From: Alphaproteobacteria bacterium
GTDB taxonomy: Bacteria > Pseudomonadota > Alphaproteobacteria > Micropepsales > Micropepsaceae
DNA: 64,000 bases
Direction of reading: 5' to 3'
Assembly (NCBI GenBank): GCA_016124635.1
Contig: WGNJ01000019.1
Location: 62,001-126,000, forward strand
The notes below the pieces were generated by a model. It was not told the DNA's origin. It searched no databases and saw only the letters and a list, made by a program, of their open reading frames with translations. Below, one piece after another: positions 34,533 to 43,928 of this stretch. Position 1 is the stretch's first letter. Every line of letters starts with the position of its first letter. Position numbers and translations under genes: made by a program.

Positions 34533-35509
34533 ACCGCAACTTAATTGCGCTCGCCATCGCAGCAACTTGCACACTCGGCGCATGCGAAAGCCAGCAGGGG
34601 AACAAGGTCACCGGCTATACCGAAGGCGACTATGTGTACGTCGCGGCGCCGGACGGCGGCTGGGTCACCGAGCTGCTCGTGCAACGCGGCGCGCAGGTCA
34701 AAGCCGGAGATCCGCTCTTCACACTCGACGCCGATGCCCAACTCGCGGCGCGCAATCAGGCCAATGCGCAGGTCAAGCAGGCTGAGGCGCAGCTCGCGGA
34801 CCTGCAAAAACCGCGGCGCCCGGATGAGATCGCCGCGCTCGAGGCGACGCTGCATCAAGCGCGCGCCAATCTCGAGTTCGCGCAGGGCGAGTTCGATCGG
34901 GCGACCGACCTGCGCGCGAAGGGTTTTGCCAGCCAGCAGTTTCTCGATCAGAAGAAATCCGCGCGTGACGGCGCGCAAGCGCAGGTCAGACAGGCGGCGG
35001 CAAATCTCGATCTGGCGCGCAAGGGGGCGCGGGCAGATGAGATCGCGGCGGCGACCGCAAATGTCGCCGCGGCGAAAGAGGCGCTGGCGCGCGCCGAATA
35101 TGCACTTTCTCAGCGACGTGTGGCGGCAAAGGTCGATGGCCGCATCGAGGACACGCTGCGCCGCGCGGGTGAGTACGTGCCACCGGGCGGTGCGGTGATC
35201 TCTATTCTTCCGCCCGGCAACATCAAGGTTCGCTTTTTTGTCCGTGAAGAAGATCGCGCACGCCTATCCGTCGGACGCACGGTCGGCATTGGCTGCGACG
35301 GATGCCCACCGAACGCGACCGCCAAGGTCTCATTCGTAGCGGCCAACGCCGAATACACGCCGCCCGTCATCTACAGCATCGGCTCGCGCGAGAAGCTCGT
35401 TTGGCTCGTGGAGGCCGTACCCGAAGGCGGGACGTTGAGCCTGAGCCCAGGACAGCCCGTCGACGTCGTCTTGCCGGCCGGAGCCGGCCCGCAGTCGGTC
35501 TCCAGGTGA
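34529..35509 (+). CDS. HlyD-family membrane fusion lipoprotein
   Basis: A 326-aa periplasmic adaptor. The start [20 protein letters not shown] is a lipoprotein signal (lipobox LGAC, Cys19). It continues with a biotinyl-lipoyl-like half ([28 protein letters not shown]), a long Ala/Gln-rich coiled coil (about 70-180) and a beta-barrel ([17 protein letters not shown]). It resembles E. coli YbhG. It links the inner-membrane ABC pump to the outer envelope. It overlaps both neighbours (ATGA with TetR, TGATG with the ATPase). Confidence 0.92.
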   Translation: MNRNLIALAIAATCTLGACESQQGNKVTGYTEGDYVYVAAPDGGWVTELLVQRGAQVKAGDPLFTLDADAQLAARNQANAQVKQAEAQLADLQKPRRPDEIAALEATLHQARANLEFAQGEFDRATDLRAKGFASQQFLDQKKSARDGAQAQVRQAAANLDLARKGARADEIAAATANVAAAKEALARAEYALSQRRVAAKVDGRIEDTLRRAGEYVPPGGAVISILPPGNIKVRFFVREEDRARLSVGRTVGIGCDGCPPNATAKVSFVAANAEYTPPVIYSIGSREKLVWLVEAVPEGGTLSLSPGQPVDVVLPAGAGPQSVSR

Positions 35510-36438
35510 TGAATGGCGAACTCGCCATCGATGTCGCCGGGCTGACAAAGAAGTTCGGCTCGCGGACGGTCGTCAAAGACTTCAACATCCAGGTGCCGAA
35601 GGGTCAGGTGTGGGGCTTTCTCGGCCCCAACGGCAGCGGCAAGACGACGACGATCCGAATGCTCTGCGGTTTGCTCCTGCCCGACGGCGGGCAAGGCAAA
35701 TGCCTCGGCTACGACATCCGCACCCAAGCTGCGCAGATCAAGCGCAACGTCGGCTACATGACGCAGCGCTTCTCGTTCTATGAAGATCTCTCGATCCGCG
35801 AGAACTTGGATTTCGTCGCGCGCGTCTACGATATGAAGGGACGCAAGCAAGCGGTCGACGAAGCCATTGCGCAACTTGGCTTGACCAAGCGCCAAGATCA
35901 GCTTGCAGGCGAACTCTCCGGCGGTTGGAAACAACGGCTTGCCCTCGCCGCCTGTATCTTGCACCGGCCGCAGCTGTTGTTGTTGGACGAGCCGACGGCG
36001 GGCGTCGATCCGCAAGCGCGACGCGACTTTTGGGAAGAGATTCACACGCTCGCCGGGCAAGGCCTGACGGTGCTCGTGTCGACGCACTATATGGACGAAG
36101 CCGAGCGCTGCGACCGCATCGTCTATCTGGCCTACGGCACCGTGCTTGCACGAGGCACCGTCGACGAAGTGATCGACAACTCGGACCTCTTCACTTGGAT
36201 CGTGACGGGCGAGGAAGTCCGCGGTCTGGCGCAGGAGCTTCACGGCAAACCTGGAATCGACCAGGTCTCGGTTTTCGGCGTGACGCTTCATATCAGCGGC
36301 ACCGATCAGGCGGCGCTCGAGCGTGCCATCGCGCCTTATCGCAACCGGCCCGGCCTCACCTGGACCAAGTCGAAACCAAGCCTCGAGGACGTGTTCATCC
36401 ACTTGATGGGCCCGTTCCGCGAGCAGGTCACGGGATAG
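35509..36438 (+). CDS. ABC transporter ATP-binding protein
   Basis: A 309-aa ABC-2 type ATPase with Walker A GPNGSGKT (39-46), signature LSGGWKQR (136-143), Walker B LLLLD-E (157-161) and the H-loop STHYMDEAERC. GWKQ replaces the more common GQKQ, as seen in YbhF-like and DrrA-like subunits. It energises the permease that follows 4 bp downstream. YbhF of E. coli has two ATPase halves, here only one. Confidence 0.94.
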   Translation: MNGELAIDVAGLTKKFGSRTVVKDFNIQVPKGQVWGFLGPNGSGKTTTIRMLCGLLLPDGGQGKCLGYDIRTQAAQIKRNVGYMTQRFSFYEDLSIRENLDFVARVYDMKGRKQAVDEAIAQLGLTKRQDQLAGELSGGWKQRLALAACILHRPQLLLLDEPTAGVDPQARRDFWEEIHTLAGQGLTVLVSTHYMDEAERCDRIVYLAYGTVLARGTVDEVIDNSDLFTWIVTGEEVRGLAQELHGKPGIDQVSVFGVTLHISGTDQAALERAIAPYRNRPGLTWTKSKPSLEDVFIHLMGPFREQVTG

Positions 36439-36442
36439 CGCG

Positions 36443-37576
36443 ATGTTCGGTATCTCGTTCGGCCGGATCGCGGCGGTGTTCGTCAAAGAGCTGATCCAGA
36501 TGCGCCGCGACCGGCTGACGTTCGCGATGATCATCGCCATTCCGATCGTGCAGCTGGTTCTGTTCGGCTACGCGATCAACTCCGATCCGAAGCATTTGCC
36601 GACGGCGCTGAACGTGCAGGACAATTCCGTCTTCGCGCGGTCGCTCACGGCCGCGATGCAGAACACGGGCTATTTCACGATTACCCACATCGTGAAAGGC
36701 GAGCGCGAAGGCCAAGACCTGCTGGCGAGCGGAACTGTCGCGTTCCTGTTGACCGTGCCGCCGGATTTTTCCCGCAGGCTTGCGCGCGGCGAAAGGCCCA
36801 GTCTGTTGATGGAAGCCGACGCGACCGACCCAGCTGCTACTGCGAACGCGATGGCAGCGGTTTCGCAGCTTCCCGCGACCGTCTTCAACAACGACCTCAA
36901 AGGCGCGCTTACGTCTCTGCAGGCGACGCCGCCGCCGTTCAACGTCGTCGTGCATCGGCTCTATAACCCCGAAGGGATTACATCCTACAACGTCGTGCCC
37001 GGCCTCATCGGGGTCATCCTCACGATGACGATGGTGTTGATCACGGCGCTTGCCGTCACCCGCGAAGTCGAGCGCGGCACCATGGAAAACCTGCTGGCGA
37101 TGCCGCTGCAACCTTTCGAAGTCATGGTCGGCAAGATCGCTCCCTACATCGTGATGGGCTACATTCAAGTGACCGTCGTGCTGATCGCAGCGCTGCTCTT
37201 GTTCGGCGTGCCGATGCTCGGCTCTTGGTTCGATCTTTCGATTGCGCTGGCGATCTTCATCGCCGCCAACCTCTCCATCGGCTTTACGATTTCGACGGTG
37301 GCGCAGAACCAGCTGCAAGCGATGCAGATGACCTTCTTCTTCTTTCTGCCGTCGATCCTGCTCTCGGGATTCATGTTCCCGTTCCGGGGTATGCCGGTGT
37401 GGGCGCAAGCGATCGGCGAGGCGCTGCCGAACACCCATTTCATGCGCATCGTGCGCGGCATCATGCTGAAGGGCGCGGGACTCGGCGAACTCTTCGGCGA
37501 TATCTGGCCGTTGCTCCTGTTCATGCTCGTCGTGATGGGCATCGCCCTCGTCCGCTATCGCCGGACGCTCGATTAA
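36443..37576 (+). CDS. ABC-2 type permease
   Basis: A 377-aa inner-membrane protein: a TM segment near the start (LTFAMIIAIPIVQLVLFGYAI), a large periplasmic loop and five more TM segments in the C-terminal half (EVERGTMENLLAMPLQPFEVM is the conserved ABC-2 cytoplasmic motif). It resembles YbhR/YbhS/YhhJ. With the ATPase and HlyD lipoprotein it forms a tripartite exporter. In the E. coli counterpart two permease genes are present; here one, so it may act as a homodimer. Confidence 0.93.
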   Translation: MFGISFGRIAAVFVKELIQMRRDRLTFAMIIAIPIVQLVLFGYAINSDPKHLPTALNVQDNSVFARSLTAAMQNTGYFTITHIVKGEREGQDLLASGTVAFLLTVPPDFSRRLARGERPSLLMEADATDPAATANAMAAVSQLPATVFNNDLKGALTSLQATPPPFNVVVHRLYNPEGITSYNVVPGLIGVILTMTMVLITALAVTREVERGTMENLLAMPLQPFEVMVGKIAPYIVMGYIQVTVVLIAALLLFGVPMLGSWFDLSIALAIFIAANLSIGFTISTVAQNQLQAMQMTFFFFLPSILLSGFMFPFRGMPVWAQAIGEALPNTHFMRIVRGIMLKGAGLGELFGDIWPLLLFMLVVMGIALVRYRRTLD

Positions 37577-37713
37577 CTCGGCCGCAACCATGCCGAGGCG
37601 ATTGCAAACAATTTGAAGCAAATTGCCTTTGGGGGCTGAAGCCGGTCGAAACACGGGCCGTGTCAGAGTTGTCGTAATTCGGAGAGGCCGCGGCTCTCGC
37701 GGCTTGGAAGCGA

Positions 37714-38268
37714 ATGGGGACAACTCTCATGCTGCGGGTCATGCGCCGAGCGATGGCGCTTTGCACGGTGCTTGCGTTGGGCGGCTGCGCGCTCTTCGAC
37801 GACAGCGATCCGGGCCCGATGACCCGTCATGCCGCAGGCGCCTATCCCCGCATCGTCTCGACCGGCCGGCCGCAACAGTGCGTGCCCTACGCGCGCGCGC
37901 ATTCAGGCGTCGGCATCTGGGGCGATGCTTGGACGTGGTGGGACAAGGCAGCCGGGCGATTTGGCCGCTCGCATAGGCCGCGCCCGGGGTCCGTCATGGT
38001 GCTTGTCGGATATGGCGGCAGCGAGAGTGGCCATGTCGCCGTCGTCCGCCGCGTCTTGAACGGTCGGGAGATCGTCGTCGACCACGCGAACTGGCTGAAC
38101 CACGGCGAAGTCAGCCTCGACAGCCCCGTCCTCGACGTCTCGGATGACAATGACTGGTCAGAGGTCAGAGTCTGGTACACGCCGAGGCATCACTTCGGCG
38201 GCAGGATCTATCACGTTGAGGGCTTCATCTTGCCTTCGCGCCTCGAAGACCGAGTCGCTTCCCGGTAG
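37714..38268 (+). CDS. CHAP-domain lipoprotein
   Basis: A 184-aa secreted protein with a lipobox ALGGC (Cys25) and a CHAP amidase domain: catalytic C56 (PQQCVPYAR), H107 (GHVAVV) and N126 (DHANW). CHAP enzymes cut peptidoglycan amide bonds or peptides. GGAAG lies before ATG 37714. The next gene is a paralogue with the same C/H/N triad in the same order, so the two are a duplicated pair. It begins 137 bp after the ABC operon and is not obviously part of it. Confidence 0.88.
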   Translation: MGTTLMLRVMRRAMALCTVLALGGCALFDDSDPGPMTRHAAGAYPRIVSTGRPQQCVPYARAHSGVGIWGDAWTWWDKAAGRFGRSHRPRPGSVMVLVGYGGSESGHVAVVRRVLNGREIVVDHANWLNHGEVSLDSPVLDVSDDNDWSEVRVWYTPRHHFGGRIYHVEGFILPSRLEDRVASR

Positions 38269-38483
38269 CAGGTAAGACACTTAATCCGACAACTTGCCGT
38301 TGTGCGGACAAGATGGTGGTGTCGTCGCCCCTGCAGACACTATCGCTGCGCGACAATCGTCAGTTGTAGTCTTGGCCTGAATTGACAAGTCGTCTTCGAC
38401 CCGGCAGTTAGCCGCGCCCGAATTTAACGACCGCTTAACCAAGTCGGCGTTGATTGGGTAAATGGTAATTAAGGGTCTTTCCT

Positions 38484-39233
38484 TTGGCGACGAGTCTTCG
38501 CGCGTCTTTCGTGTCCGTCCTTGCTGTAGGCGTTAGTCTCAGCGGGTGCGCCGATATCTCTTTTGGCAACCTCCAAAGTACTCAAGAACATTCATTCGCC
38601 GAAGCCGGCGGAGAGGTGTCGACTGCTGGAGTTGCCCCGGCCACCGAATTGCGAATGGCGTCGGCGGAAGAGGTCCCCGCGATGCGCGGCTCGATCCGCG
38701 AACGGGAGACGAAGCTTTCAGGCCTCGAGGACGATCATCCCTTGCCCCGGCGCAAGCCGGAGGAAGCCCGGCTGACCGAGCGGCTCAACCCAAGCGTCCT
38801 CAGTGACGGACGCCGCCTCCAGTGTGTGCCGTTCGTTCGGGAGGCGACCGGAATCGACATTCACGGCAACGCAAACCGCTGGTGGGATCTGGCCAGAGGC
38901 CACTACGAACGATCGCGCCGCCCTGAGGAAGGCGCCATCCTTGTCATGCGGGGATGGAAGAGCGACCGCCACGGACACGTCGCAGTCGTCAAGGAAATCC
39001 TCGACGAACGCACGATCGTCGTCGACCATGCGAATTGGCTGAACGACGGCAAGATCTACCTGAACGCTCCTGTTCGCGACGAATCTCCGAAGAACGACTG
39101 GAGCCGGGTCCGCGTCTGGTACACGCCCGGCGAACAATGGGGCCACCGGGTCTACGCCGCGAAAGGCTTCATCTATCCAACCGAAAATACGGCGGAAAAC
39201 ACGCTCGGGCCGACGTTTGCCTTGAGCCGTTGA
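38484..39233 (+). CDS. CHAP-domain lipoprotein, longer paralogue
   Basis: A 249-aa protein with a lipobox SLSGC (Cys22), a 90-residue disordered, charged linker and a CHAP domain with C114 (LQCVPFVRE), H165 (GHVAVV) and N184 (DHANW). The start is TTG at 38484 with AAGGG upstream; no ATG lies in the signal peptide. It shares the CVPF/GHVAVV/IVVDHANW/VRVWYTP framework with the preceding protein, with an extended N-terminal linker. A tethered peptidoglycan hydrolase or peptidase in the periplasm is likely. Confidence 0.86.
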   Translation: MATSLRASFVSVLAVGVSLSGCADISFGNLQSTQEHSFAEAGGEVSTAGVAPATELRMASAEEVPAMRGSIRERETKLSGLEDDHPLPRRKPEEARLTERLNPSVLSDGRRLQCVPFVREATGIDIHGNANRWWDLARGHYERSRRPEEGAILVMRGWKSDRHGHVAVVKEILDERTIVVDHANWLNDGKIYLNAPVRDESPKNDWSRVRVWYTPGEQWGHRVYAAKGFIYPTENTAENTLGPTFALSR

Positions 39234-39237
39234 GAGC

Positions 39238-42033
39238 CTAGGCCGCGCGCTCGCCGCGGTTGACCCTGTCTTCGATCGCTCGAACCGCGTTCTGGAACAG
39301 AGCACTCAGGCGCGTGACCGCGTCCTCGCCGTTGCTGACCGATATCGCCTGGGCCTCTTGTTCCAGCTCGAAGGCCGCGTCCCCAAGGGCTTTGGCGCCC
39401 AAGAGCCTGGCGGCACCTTTGAGCGAGTGGGCCCTGCGGCGCAGATCGGTGCGATTGCCGCCAGCAAGGTCGGCGCGCATGGCTGCAAGCTCGCGGGCCT
39501 GAACCGTGATGAAGCTGCGCGCCAATTTCTCGATCGAGCTCCAGGGCATGTCCGCCTCGAGGTTGTCCCACGTCTCGACGTCGAGCACGCTGTCGCCCGC
39601 GGACGGCACCGAAGTGTGCGCCGGTTGCGCGGCGAGCGGCGCATTCGCAGCTCCATCCGGCCGCAGATAGCGCGCCAACGCAGCCTCGAGAGCGGCGCGA
39701 CGAACCGGCTTCGTCAAATGCTCGTTCATTCCGGCGGCACGGCAGCGCTCGGCATCTTCGACAAACGCGTTCGCCGTCAGCGCCAGGATAGGCTTCTGCT
39801 GGTTCGGACCGGGAGCATTGCGGATATGGCGGGTCGCCTCGAGCCCATCCATCTCCGGCATTTGCATATCCATGAGAATGAGATCGAAGGATTCGGCCGA
39901 TGCAGCGCGCACGGCCTCAAGGCCCGTCGCAGCGGTCGTCACCTCGCAGCCCAATTGCTTGAGCATGGTCGTGGCGGCGAAGAGATTGGTGTCGTTGTCT
40001 TCGACCAGCAGGATCTTGCAGCCTTCAAGCAAGGATTTGCGCTTTTCGGTCGGCCGCGTGGCATCGTGGTTCGGATCGAGCACGGCGGTCAGCGCTTCGA
40101 GCAGCGCACCCTGCATCAGCGGCTTGAACAGCACCGCGTCGAACTGATGCCCAGCGCCGGCGGACACCGTCACGCCGTGGCTGATCGACGAGCAAAGAAT
40201 GAGCTTGATGTTCTCGGTGCCCGGCAGCTGACGAATGGCTTCGGCGACTTCGTGGCCGGTCTGTCCGGGCATGTGACGATCGAGGAGTACGATATCGAAC
40301 GGCGTGCCTTGAACGATGGCATCGCGCACAGCGGCGCATGCCGTCTTGCCGTCCTCGGCACAGGCGACCGTCATATTCCAGCGCGCCAGCCGGCGCTCGA
40401 TAATCTCGCGGTTCAGCGCCAGATCGTCGACGATGAGAGCTCGCTTGCCCTCGAGCGCGGCGACGCCGCCCAGACCGTCGAGTGACGGAGCGGTCGGCAG
40501 CTTGATCTCGACGCGGAAAGCCGAGCCCTTCTTGGGTTCGCTGGTCACATCGATCTTGCCACCCATCGCCTGGACCAGCTCGCGGCAAATCGCGAGGCCA
40601 AGACCGGTGCCGCCGAAGCGGCGCGTGATCGATTCGTCGGCTTGCGAGAATTTTTGGAACAGGCGAGCCACCTGCTTCTCATCCATGCCGATGCCGCTGT
40701 CGCGCACGGTGAACGCCAAAGTCGTCCCCTCGGCGTCGACGTCGGTTGCACGCACCTCGACGGCAACGACGCCGCGCTCGGTGAATTTGACGGCATTGCC
40801 GATGAGATTGAGCAGTATCTGGCGGATGCGTGTCGGATCGCCCCGATAGGCGCCCTCGGCTTCCGGCGCGATATCGATGCACAGCTCCAAGCCTTTGCCA
40901 TGGGCGCGTGCGGCAAACGTTTGCGCGGCCGTCTCGACCACTTGGAGCAGGTCGAACGGCACGGATTCGAGCGAGAGGGAGTTCGCCTCGAGCTTCGAAA
41001 TGTCGAGCACGTTCCCGATGACTTGCAGCAATTGGTCCGCCGAGGCGCGCGCCGTTTCGGCCTGCACCTTTTGTTCGTGCGTCAGGCTCGAGTCGAGCAA
41101 GATGTCGATCATGCCGATGACGCCGTTCAGCGGCGTTCGTATTTCGTGGCTCATGTTGGCGAGGAAAGCCGACTTGGCCGCACTGGCTTGTTCGGCCGCG
41201 ATCTTGGCGGTCTCAAGCTCCTTGTGCGCGGCTTCGACGCGCGCGATCTGCTCTTGCAGGTCGCTCTTGTGGCGCTCGAGATCCGCGACGTACCGCGTCC
41301 GCTCTTCTTCGGATTTGCTCCACAAGCGACCGGACGAACGCGCGAAGACGAAGCTGCCGATCACAAGGACACCGATCAGCGCAAAAACAAAGAGCTCGGA
41401 CGTCTGAATGTAATTCGCGATGCGATGCACTTCGGAAATGTCGTGAGCCTGATCGGAGATGATCAGCTGCATCACGCGGCTCACGCGCGCGTTGATGCTC
41501 GAGTACCCGCGGTCGACTTCGACCATCTCGCGCGCGGCGTCTTCGTGCCTGTTGCTGTCGTAAAAATCGAGCACGACGTGGGTGTGCTGGGCCATGTCGG
41601 CGCCGATGGCGTCGGTCTCGCGCAGCGTGGCGGCGATCGTGGCGTCTGTCGCACCACCTGCCCCATCCCCTTCAAAGCCTTGCGTCGCCTTGGCGAGCGT
41701 CACACCGAATTCCGCTTCGGCGGCGGCGAGACGACGGCGCTCAAGCGCAACGTCCTGGCTCTCGAAAATGCTATTGCCGGGAATGTCGAGCTGCTCGACG
41801 GACCTGCGTAGCGCCATCAGGTTGGTGATGCGTTCGGCCCACACCGCACTCTGTGCTTGACGCGAGTTCAAGACCTGCAACGTCACCTGACTCATCGACA
41901 GAGCGCCGACGGCGGTCAGGATGTTTACGATGGCGAGCACGCCGAACAGGCGGCCAAGCCGCTTGCTATGAGAGGACGGGCTTGCGGCCGCCTTGGAAAG
42001 CGTTGGCTGGTTCGGCGCGGCGTTGGCAGTCAT
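39238..42033 (-). CDS. hybrid sensor histidine kinase (HK-REC-REC-HPt)
   Basis: A 931-aa membrane-bound kinase. TM helices lie at about 28-48 and 214-233, flanking a periplasmic helical sensor of about 165 residues. Then a coiled coil, HisKA with H296 ([12 protein letters not shown]), HATPase (GTGLGLAI at about 475), REC1 (phospho-acceptor D585 in LLDRHMPG), REC2 (D722 in [11 protein letters not shown]) and HPt (H869 in [11 protein letters not shown]). All phosphorelay residues are intact. A single-domain response regulator gene lies 24 bp upstream on the same strand, making a likely relay partner. The signal is unknown. Confidence 0.94.
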   Translation of the reverse strand: MTANAAPNQPTLSKAAASPSSHSKRLGRLFGVLAIVNILTAVGALSMSQVTLQVLNSRQAQSAVWAERITNLMALRRSVEQLDIPGNSIFESQDVALERRRLAAAEAEFGVTLAKATQGFEGDGAGGATDATIAATLRETDAIGADMAQHTHVVLDFYDSNRHEDAAREMVEVDRGYSSINARVSRVMQLIISDQAHDISEVHRIANYIQTSELFVFALIGVLVIGSFVFARSSGRLWSKSEEERTRYVADLERHKSDLQEQIARVEAAHKELETAKIAAEQASAAKSAFLANMSHEIRTPLNGVIGMIDILLDSSLTHEQKVQAETARASADQLLQVIGNVLDISKLEANSLSLESVPFDLLQVVETAAQTFAARAHGKGLELCIDIAPEAEGAYRGDPTRIRQILLNLIGNAVKFTERGVVAVEVRATDVDAEGTTLAFTVRDSGIGMDEKQVARLFQKFSQADESITRRFGGTGLGLAICRELVQAMGGKIDVTSEPKKGSAFRVEIKLPTAPSLDGLGGVAALEGKRALIVDDLALNREIIERRLARWNMTVACAEDGKTACAAVRDAIVQGTPFDIVLLDRHMPGQTGHEVAEAIRQLPGTENIKLILCSSISHGVTVSAGAGHQFDAVLFKPLMQGALLEALTAVLDPNHDATRPTEKRKSLLEGCKILLVEDNDTNLFAATTMLKQLGCEVTTAATGLEAVRAASAESFDLILMDMQMPEMDGLEATRHIRNAPGPNQQKPILALTANAFVEDAERCRAAGMNEHLTKPVRRAALEAALARYLRPDGAANAPLAAQPAHTSVPSAGDSVLDVETWDNLEADMPWSSIEKLARSFITVQARELAAMRADLAGGNRTDLRRRAHSLKGAARLLGAKALGDAAFELEQEAQAISVSNGEDAVTRLSALFQNAVRAIEDRVNRGERAA

Positions 42034-42057
42034 CGTCGTTCGATCCGACGTTCGTGT

Positions 42058-42456
42058 TCAGGCCGCACTCTCGCCGCGCTTCAGTGCTGCCACTGCCAGC
42101 AACGCATCCACTTTTTGGCGCAAGGCGATCGGACGGAAAGGTTTTTGAATCACATCGTCCGCGCCAAAGGCAGACGCGGCAATGAGCAACGGATCCTTCA
42201 GCGACGCCAGGCCGGCCGTCATCGCCAAGACGCTGATCGGCTTGGTGCCGCGGCGCACGTCCTTGATCACCTCAAGGCCGTCTTTGCCGGGCATCACCAG
42301 GTCCGTAACCAGCACGTCGACCGGGTCGTCGGCGATGGTGGCCAAGGCTTCGTCGCCGTTCGTCGCGAAGAGAATCGTGTGACCGCTGTCGTTGAACGCA
42401 GCGGCCGCGATCTCGCGATAAAGCTCGTCGTCGTCGCAGATCAAGATGACAGCCAT
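42058..42456 (-). CDS. single-domain response regulator
   Basis: A 132-aa CheY-like receiver with acidic pocket D8-D9-D10, phospho-acceptor D52 (VTDLVMPG), T80 and K105 (VIQKPF). There is no output domain. ATG 42456 with GGGGAAGA upstream is chosen; the open frame extends further without support. It is 24 bp upstream of the hybrid kinase gene, so the pair is probably one phosphorelay (HPt to this receiver). Confidence 0.92.
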   Translation of the reverse strand: MAVILICDDDELYREIAAAAFNDSGHTILFATNGDEALATIADDPVDVLVTDLVMPGKDGLEVIKDVRRGTKPISVLAMTAGLASLKDPLLIAASAFGADDVIQKPFRPIALRQKVDALLAVAALKRGESAA

Positions 42457-42512
42457 TCTCTTCCCCAGGGCCGCAACGGCTCTTGTGACGTTGCTTGTTA
42501 TTCTTAGGGGCA

Positions 42513-43838
42513 ATGTGCCAAGGAGCGGTTAAGGCGCGGGCAACCTTGCCGAACTTCAAAGGTTTATGGTCTGTGAACGGAGCAATTCGCCGCGCGATTG
42601 GCCCACTACGGGGGCATCCGAATTTCCTGCGCCTGTGGACTGCACAATCCGTCAGCGCCTTTGGCAGCCGAATAACCCGAACCGCTCTGCCGATCATCGC
42701 CGTCAAGAGCCTCGGCGCGACGCCGTTCGACGTCTCAATTCTAGGAGCTCTGGGCGTCGCACCGGGCGTCGCGGTCGGCCTGTTCGCGAGCGGAACGATC
42801 GACCGCACGCAGAAGCGGCGCGCGCTCATTGCATTGGATTTGGTTCGGGCCGGGCTGCTTCTTATCGTACCGGCGGCCGCTCTCTCAGGCGTGCTGGCGC
42901 TCTGGCAATTGTGGTTGATCGCAGCCATCTCAGGGGCGGCAACGATGGCCTTCCGCATGGCGGATGTCGCGTATCTGCCGCGCCTTCTTGCACCCCAAGA
43001 AATCTTGGACGGCAATTCGAAACTTCAGACGACGGAGGCCATTGCCGAAATCGGTGGCCCAGGGATCGCCGGCATTCTCATCCAGCTGATCACGGCGCCG
43101 ATGGCGATCGTTGTGGATGCGTTGTCGTTTCTTTGGTCGGCGCTGTGGCTCACCCGAATTGATGCCGAAGAGTCGATCGTCGAGGAGACTTCACCCGGCC
43201 ATCCGCTCGCGGACATATTTGTCGGCTGGCGCGCATGCAACTCGCACGAGGTCGTCCGGCTGGTGCTGATTGCGCACACGCTGTTGCTCACACTCGGCGG
43301 CTTCTTCATGGCGCTCTACATGATCTTCATGCTGCGAGAGCTGGGGCTGAGCGAAGCCATCGTCGGAATAATCATCGGCGCGGGCGGTGTCGGCGCCCTT
43401 TGGGGGGCCTTGATCGCGGGTCCGCTGAGCCGTTGGTGCGGCTACGGTCGTTCGATGGTGCTCTGCGTCGCCGCCTGGGCGCTGGCGACCGCGTGCGTGC
43501 CGCTCGCGAAGAATGCGGGCGTTTTCACGCTCCCCCTCTTATTCGCACAGCAGCTCGGAGGCGACGGGTTCCTGGCGGCCTTCGTGATTCTGCAGGTGAG
43601 CATGCAGCAAGCGCTTCTGCCGCAAGAGGTGCAAGCGCGCGTCGCCGCCGTGTTTCACATCGCCGAGGGTCTTGCATTGCCTATTGGCGCATTCCTGGCG
43701 GCATCATTGGCAATCTTCCTCGGGATCACGCAGACGTTGTGGATCGCGGTCGGCGGTACGCTGATTGGTGTCGTATTCCTGGGCTTTTCCAGGTTGTGGA
43801 CGCTGCGCGATCTCCCCGTGCCGGCTGTTGCGCGGTGA
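42513..43838 (+). CDS. MFS transporter
   Basis: A 441-aa integral membrane protein of the MFS type with about ten to twelve TM segments, including HPNFLRLWTAQSVSAFGSRITRTALPIIAV at the first helix and GIIIGAGGVGALWGALIAGPL in the second half; the motif after helix 2 is GLFASGTIDRTQKRR. It resembles the MFS_3/EntS-like exporters. The start is uncertain: ATG 42513 is used, but a TTG at 42495 or GTG at 42573 is also possible. Exported compound unknown. Confidence 0.9.
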   Translation: MCQGAVKARATLPNFKGLWSVNGAIRRAIGPLRGHPNFLRLWTAQSVSAFGSRITRTALPIIAVKSLGATPFDVSILGALGVAPGVAVGLFASGTIDRTQKRRALIALDLVRAGLLLIVPAAALSGVLALWQLWLIAAISGAATMAFRMADVAYLPRLLAPQEILDGNSKLQTTEAIAEIGGPGIAGILIQLITAPMAIVVDALSFLWSALWLTRIDAEESIVEETSPGHPLADIFVGWRACNSHEVVRLVLIAHTLLLTLGGFFMALYMIFMLRELGLSEAIVGIIIGAGGVGALWGALIAGPLSRWCGYGRSMVLCVAAWALATACVPLAKNAGVFTLPLLFAQQLGGDGFLAAFVILQVSMQQALLPQEVQARVAAVFHIAEGLALPIGAFLAASLAIFLGITQTLWIAVGGTLIGVVFLGFSRLWTLRDLPVPAVAR

Positions 43839-43928
43839 TGTGGCTCACTTGACCTGCCTGCCGCGCGGAAGCCAGATTGCCGCCGCGTTAAGAATCGTTA
43901 AGCGACGCATTCAATCGAGGGACAATTC

